A DNA stretch of 64,000 nt from Lamellibrachia satsuma (Eukaryota > Annelida > Polychaeta > Sabellida > Siboglinidae). A program made the position numbers and the translations under genes. The DNA lies in the NCBI GenBank assembly GCA_033239005.1, contig BSQZ01000081.1, forward strand, positions 198,209 through 262,208, read 5' to 3'. This document shows positions 62,142 to 64,000 of the stretch, piece by piece. Position 1 is the first letter of the stretch. Each line of letters starts with the position of its first letter. Below the pieces are notes generated by a model. The model was not told where the DNA came from and did not search any database. It saw only the letters and a program-made list of their open reading frames with translations.

Positions 62142-62724
62142 AAATATTTGTCATTGTACCCATGCCACTATCTACTACTGCTGAAAGTTCGTCCGCGAAT
62201 ACTGCTGCGCCCTTTCCACTTAGATGAAGCCCATCCTTCATGTACATATCAGCCCTCCCAACAAAACTTCCCCATAAATCCACAAATCCAACATCCTCTT
62301 CCTTAGATAGCTTCTGGACTAACATGTTAATTGCCATCTCCCGACAATTTTTATATTTGTTACCCCTCCTGCCCATTACTGGTAAAATCCCTGACATTAT
62401 TACCTGCTCAACCCCCGTCTGTTTTAGTGTTCTGACCAACTGCCTATATTTCCTAACTATGGCAGTTGTACCCTCCCTCTCTACGTTATTTGTCCCTACG
62501 TGTACTAAAACAGATCCACCCTTACCCGAGCCTACGATGTTTTTTACCCTCTCAGTTATCGCCTCTATTTTGGCTCCAGGCAAGCAGACCACCACATCAT
62601 CTCCCTTGTTTAAGACTTTGTTGGTCTTCCTAACTATCGAATCCCCCACAAACACCCTCGCTCTCTTCCTCACCCCCTCCATCACTGCTGCAGAATAGCT
62701 CTTCCGTTCGATCCCTTCCATCAC
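62122..62724 (-). pseudogene. LINE ORF1 C-terminal part: SGNH/GDSL esterase-like domain
   Basis: Open for 200 codons. RVFVGDSIVRKTNK contains the GDS block with the nucleophile serine; VLVHVGTNNV is the GTNN block; MSGILPVMGRRGNKY fits the third block; and MYMKDGLHLSGKGAAVFADE carries the D..H catalytic pair. An esterase in ORF1 together with a PHD-like zinc finger is an established hallmark of CR1-like LINEs. The last dozen residues (TNIFGYFIC) are not native and come from the deletion joining ORF1 to ORF2. All catalytic residues are present, but the N-terminal part is frameshifted off. Confidence 0.82.
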
Positions 62725-62739
62725 ATTCTGTCCTGACCC

Positions 62740-63302
62740 CTTCCCTCATGTCTCCTTCGCTCCTGTCTCCCCCACTTCCCTCTCCTTCGCTCTTGTCTCC
62801 CCCACTCCCCTCTCCTTCACTCCGGTTGTTTTCCCTCCCGTCTCCGCCACTCCCTTCTCCTTCCCTCCTGTCTCCCCTACTCCCCTCTCCTTCACTCCGG
62901 TTGTCTTCCCTCCCGTTCCTTTCTTCCCGTCTCCTTACGTCCTGTCTCCCTACGACCTGTCACCTTCCCTTCTCTCAGCTTCCTCCCAGGCTGAGGTGAG
63001 CTCTCCCTAGCATCTCTCGCGTCTTTCCCCACTTTATCATCTACTGTTCCCCCACCGGAACTACTGGCACAACCCCCCTGTTCCCTTCCCACCATTGCCA
63101 CAACGAGCAGCCTCGGCTCTTCCAACTCCACCTCTAGTTCCTTCATCTTCATACATCCCATACACTAAAAACTAAAACTATCTGCCTGGACCTCAGCCCA
63201 GGACTTCTCGCACCCAGACTTGACGAAGTCCACCCAGTTACTGCAACTGCCACAAATTAAGTGCCTTGTGGCCTTTAACTGCTGTTTGCACGGCGCCATC
63301 AT
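62740..63302 (-). pseudogene. LINE ORF1 N-terminal part: PHD-like zinc finger and low-complexity linker
   Basis: From ATG 63302 the minus strand reads MMAPCKQQLKATRHLICGSC, then NWVDFVKSGCEKSWAEV, a TAG stop, then CMGCMKMKELEVELEEPR. The spaced pairs CGSC, GC and CMGC with a W resemble the PHD-like finger of CR1 ORF1. After it comes a Gly/Arg/Lys/Glu-rich linker coded by a degenerate tandem repeat (62745-62960, plus-strand 'ctcccctctccttcactccg'). A frame change there separates it from the esterase part. Confidence 0.65.
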
Positions 63303-63394
63303 ACAATTTACTTTTAATTAGTTTGCTACGGAGATATAAATACACGTATAGACATTGTGGTAATTATTATAAACACAAACTACTCAATTGACAC

Positions 63395-63510
63395 AGGGCG
63401 GGCTACACATAAATGAAACAATGTTGAACTCTCGATAAGCAAATGGCTTCCTTGTCCACTTGCCATATATCTGTGGTTTTTATTTGGGTGGCAATCTTGT
63501 TAAATCACAC
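63395..63510 (+). repeat. Solo CR1-type LINE 3' end fragment
   Basis: The plus strand reads 'ggcgggctacacataaatga', then 'ctctcgataagcaaatggct', 'tccttgtccacttgcc' and 'gggtggcaatcttgttaaat', the 3' end of the copy A family and nothing else. It lies head to head with copy C, 90 bp away. Confidence 0.8.
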
Positions 63511-63787
63511 ACTCCTGAATCGTTATTGTTTTGTACTTGGGTTGATAGTAACAACTGCCTAAAGTCTTGCTACGGACCTGTCTTATCATGTTACCCCGCA
63601 GTATGTTGTACCAACGACGCTGCAGCCTTAGCTTCAGGTACGCCAATATAACTTGTCCCATTCAGTCAAACTGGTTTCGCGAATATCGTTACGACGTTAC
63701 TCATTCATCCATGACTGCAAAAAATCCTGACAATAGATGGTATATTTTGACATCTAGTATCGCTGTTTTCCAGGAAAAACACACACA

Positions 63788-63818
63788 ATGGCGGCTATTG
63801 TTTTTGCAGACCTGCGCG
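63788..63818 (+). CDS. Possible first coding exon of a gene leaving the window
   Basis: ATG at 63788 has a strong context (A at -3, G at +4: 'acacaatggcgg') and encodes MAAIVFADLR. It is followed at once by a consensus donor 'gtaagtat' (63819). The sequence after it (63830-64000) is G+C- and CpG-rich, as at an active promoter or first intron. Ten residues are too few to name a family. If it is real, the gene continues to the right of the window. Confidence 0.45.
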
Positions 63819-64000
63819 GTAAGTATCAGTCAGCGGATCTAGCGATCTGAGCGGCGTACAGTCACTGATAACGAGGCCAGCGAATCGCGCACAAAGCCGG
63901 GTCACGGCCACTGGCAACAGCGGCCGCTAGGGGGCGCGCGCGCCACGCCGAACTTTCCGCACTGGCTCCTGTTGAATGTGGGCGTCGCTGCCCTCGTTTC

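Larger units (their letters stand above)
59455..63302 (-). mobile_element. CR1-type LINE copy C with ORF1 and ORF2, inactive
   Basis: The 3' end at 59455 shows 'taacagatttaacaagattt' (short direct repeats). It reads leftwards through ORF1 (63302-62122) and ORF2 (about 62141-59560). It is the only copy here that keeps ORF1. The join between them lacks the first about 90 residues of the endonuclease: ORF1 ends in the same bases that encode VILYVKESIQ. Frameshifts at about 61770 (extra T in a T run), 60230 ('ggcggc' insertion) and 60085 also break ORF2. Confidence 0.88.

Overview
This is an animal (metazoan) genome fragment, almost certainly from an invertebrate, and it is nearly all transposable elements and tandem repeats. 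The evidence is spliceosomal exon/intron signals, CR1-type LINEs whose first ORF has zinc-finger and esterase domains, a Ty3/Gypsy relic, a pogo/Tigger-type DNA transposon, very long (TA)n and (TG)n microsatellites, and about twenty minisatellites. The species cannot be fixed from sequence alone. Amphioxus, molluscs and other marine invertebrates with minisatellite-rich genomes all fit. No bacterial gene organisation is present.

Host genes are sparse. The only one recognised with confidence is the first coding exon of a GOLM1/GOLM2 (CASC4)-family Golgi type II membrane protein on the minus strand (14511-14918), with a consensus splice donor and a GC-richer upstream region. Three weaker gene hints are a possible exon at 26082-26252 (-), a CpG-rich promoter-like block at about 50.66-51.48 kb ending in a splice donor, and a possible first coding exon at 63788-63818 (+) whose gene would leave the window.

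Layout: 0.9-5.7 kb holds minisatellites (86, 54 and about 30 bp units) and a 600-bp tandem duplication containing (AC)n. 6.1-11.2 kb is a large foldback element whose right arm was split by a CR1-type LINE with an open 950-codon ORF2, and which carries a perfect 2 x 133 bp palindrome. 15.8-18.5 kb is a decayed Ty3/Gypsy element (-) with very short LTR-like ends. 20.1-24.0 kb is a pseudogene of a multi-copy uncharacterised family with PIN/FEN-like motifs, flanked by inverted related segments. 23.4-33 kb is dense microsatellite and minisatellite with an RTE-type LINE fragment.

34881-42912 is a complete but dead pogo/Tigger-type transposon with terminal inverted repeats and a TA target duplication. 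It is swollen by four minisatellites and a 2.8-kb LINE insertion. 43.3-45.3 kb is a 43-bp satellite with a 17-mer higher-order repeat. 45.3-49.1 kb is a second LINE type split by a 2.5-kb inverted-repeat element with a SAM-like exon and an exon-derived 41-bp minisatellite. 53-64 kb holds microsatellites, LINE fragments and a third long CR1 copy with its ORF1.

The most interesting pattern is that several minisatellites are expansions of short pieces of transposon coding exons, in three unrelated elements. The expansions often use units that are not multiples of three and so destroy the reading frame. This suggests a genome-wide exon-seeded tandem duplication process. All functional statements rest on pattern recognition; no database search was run.
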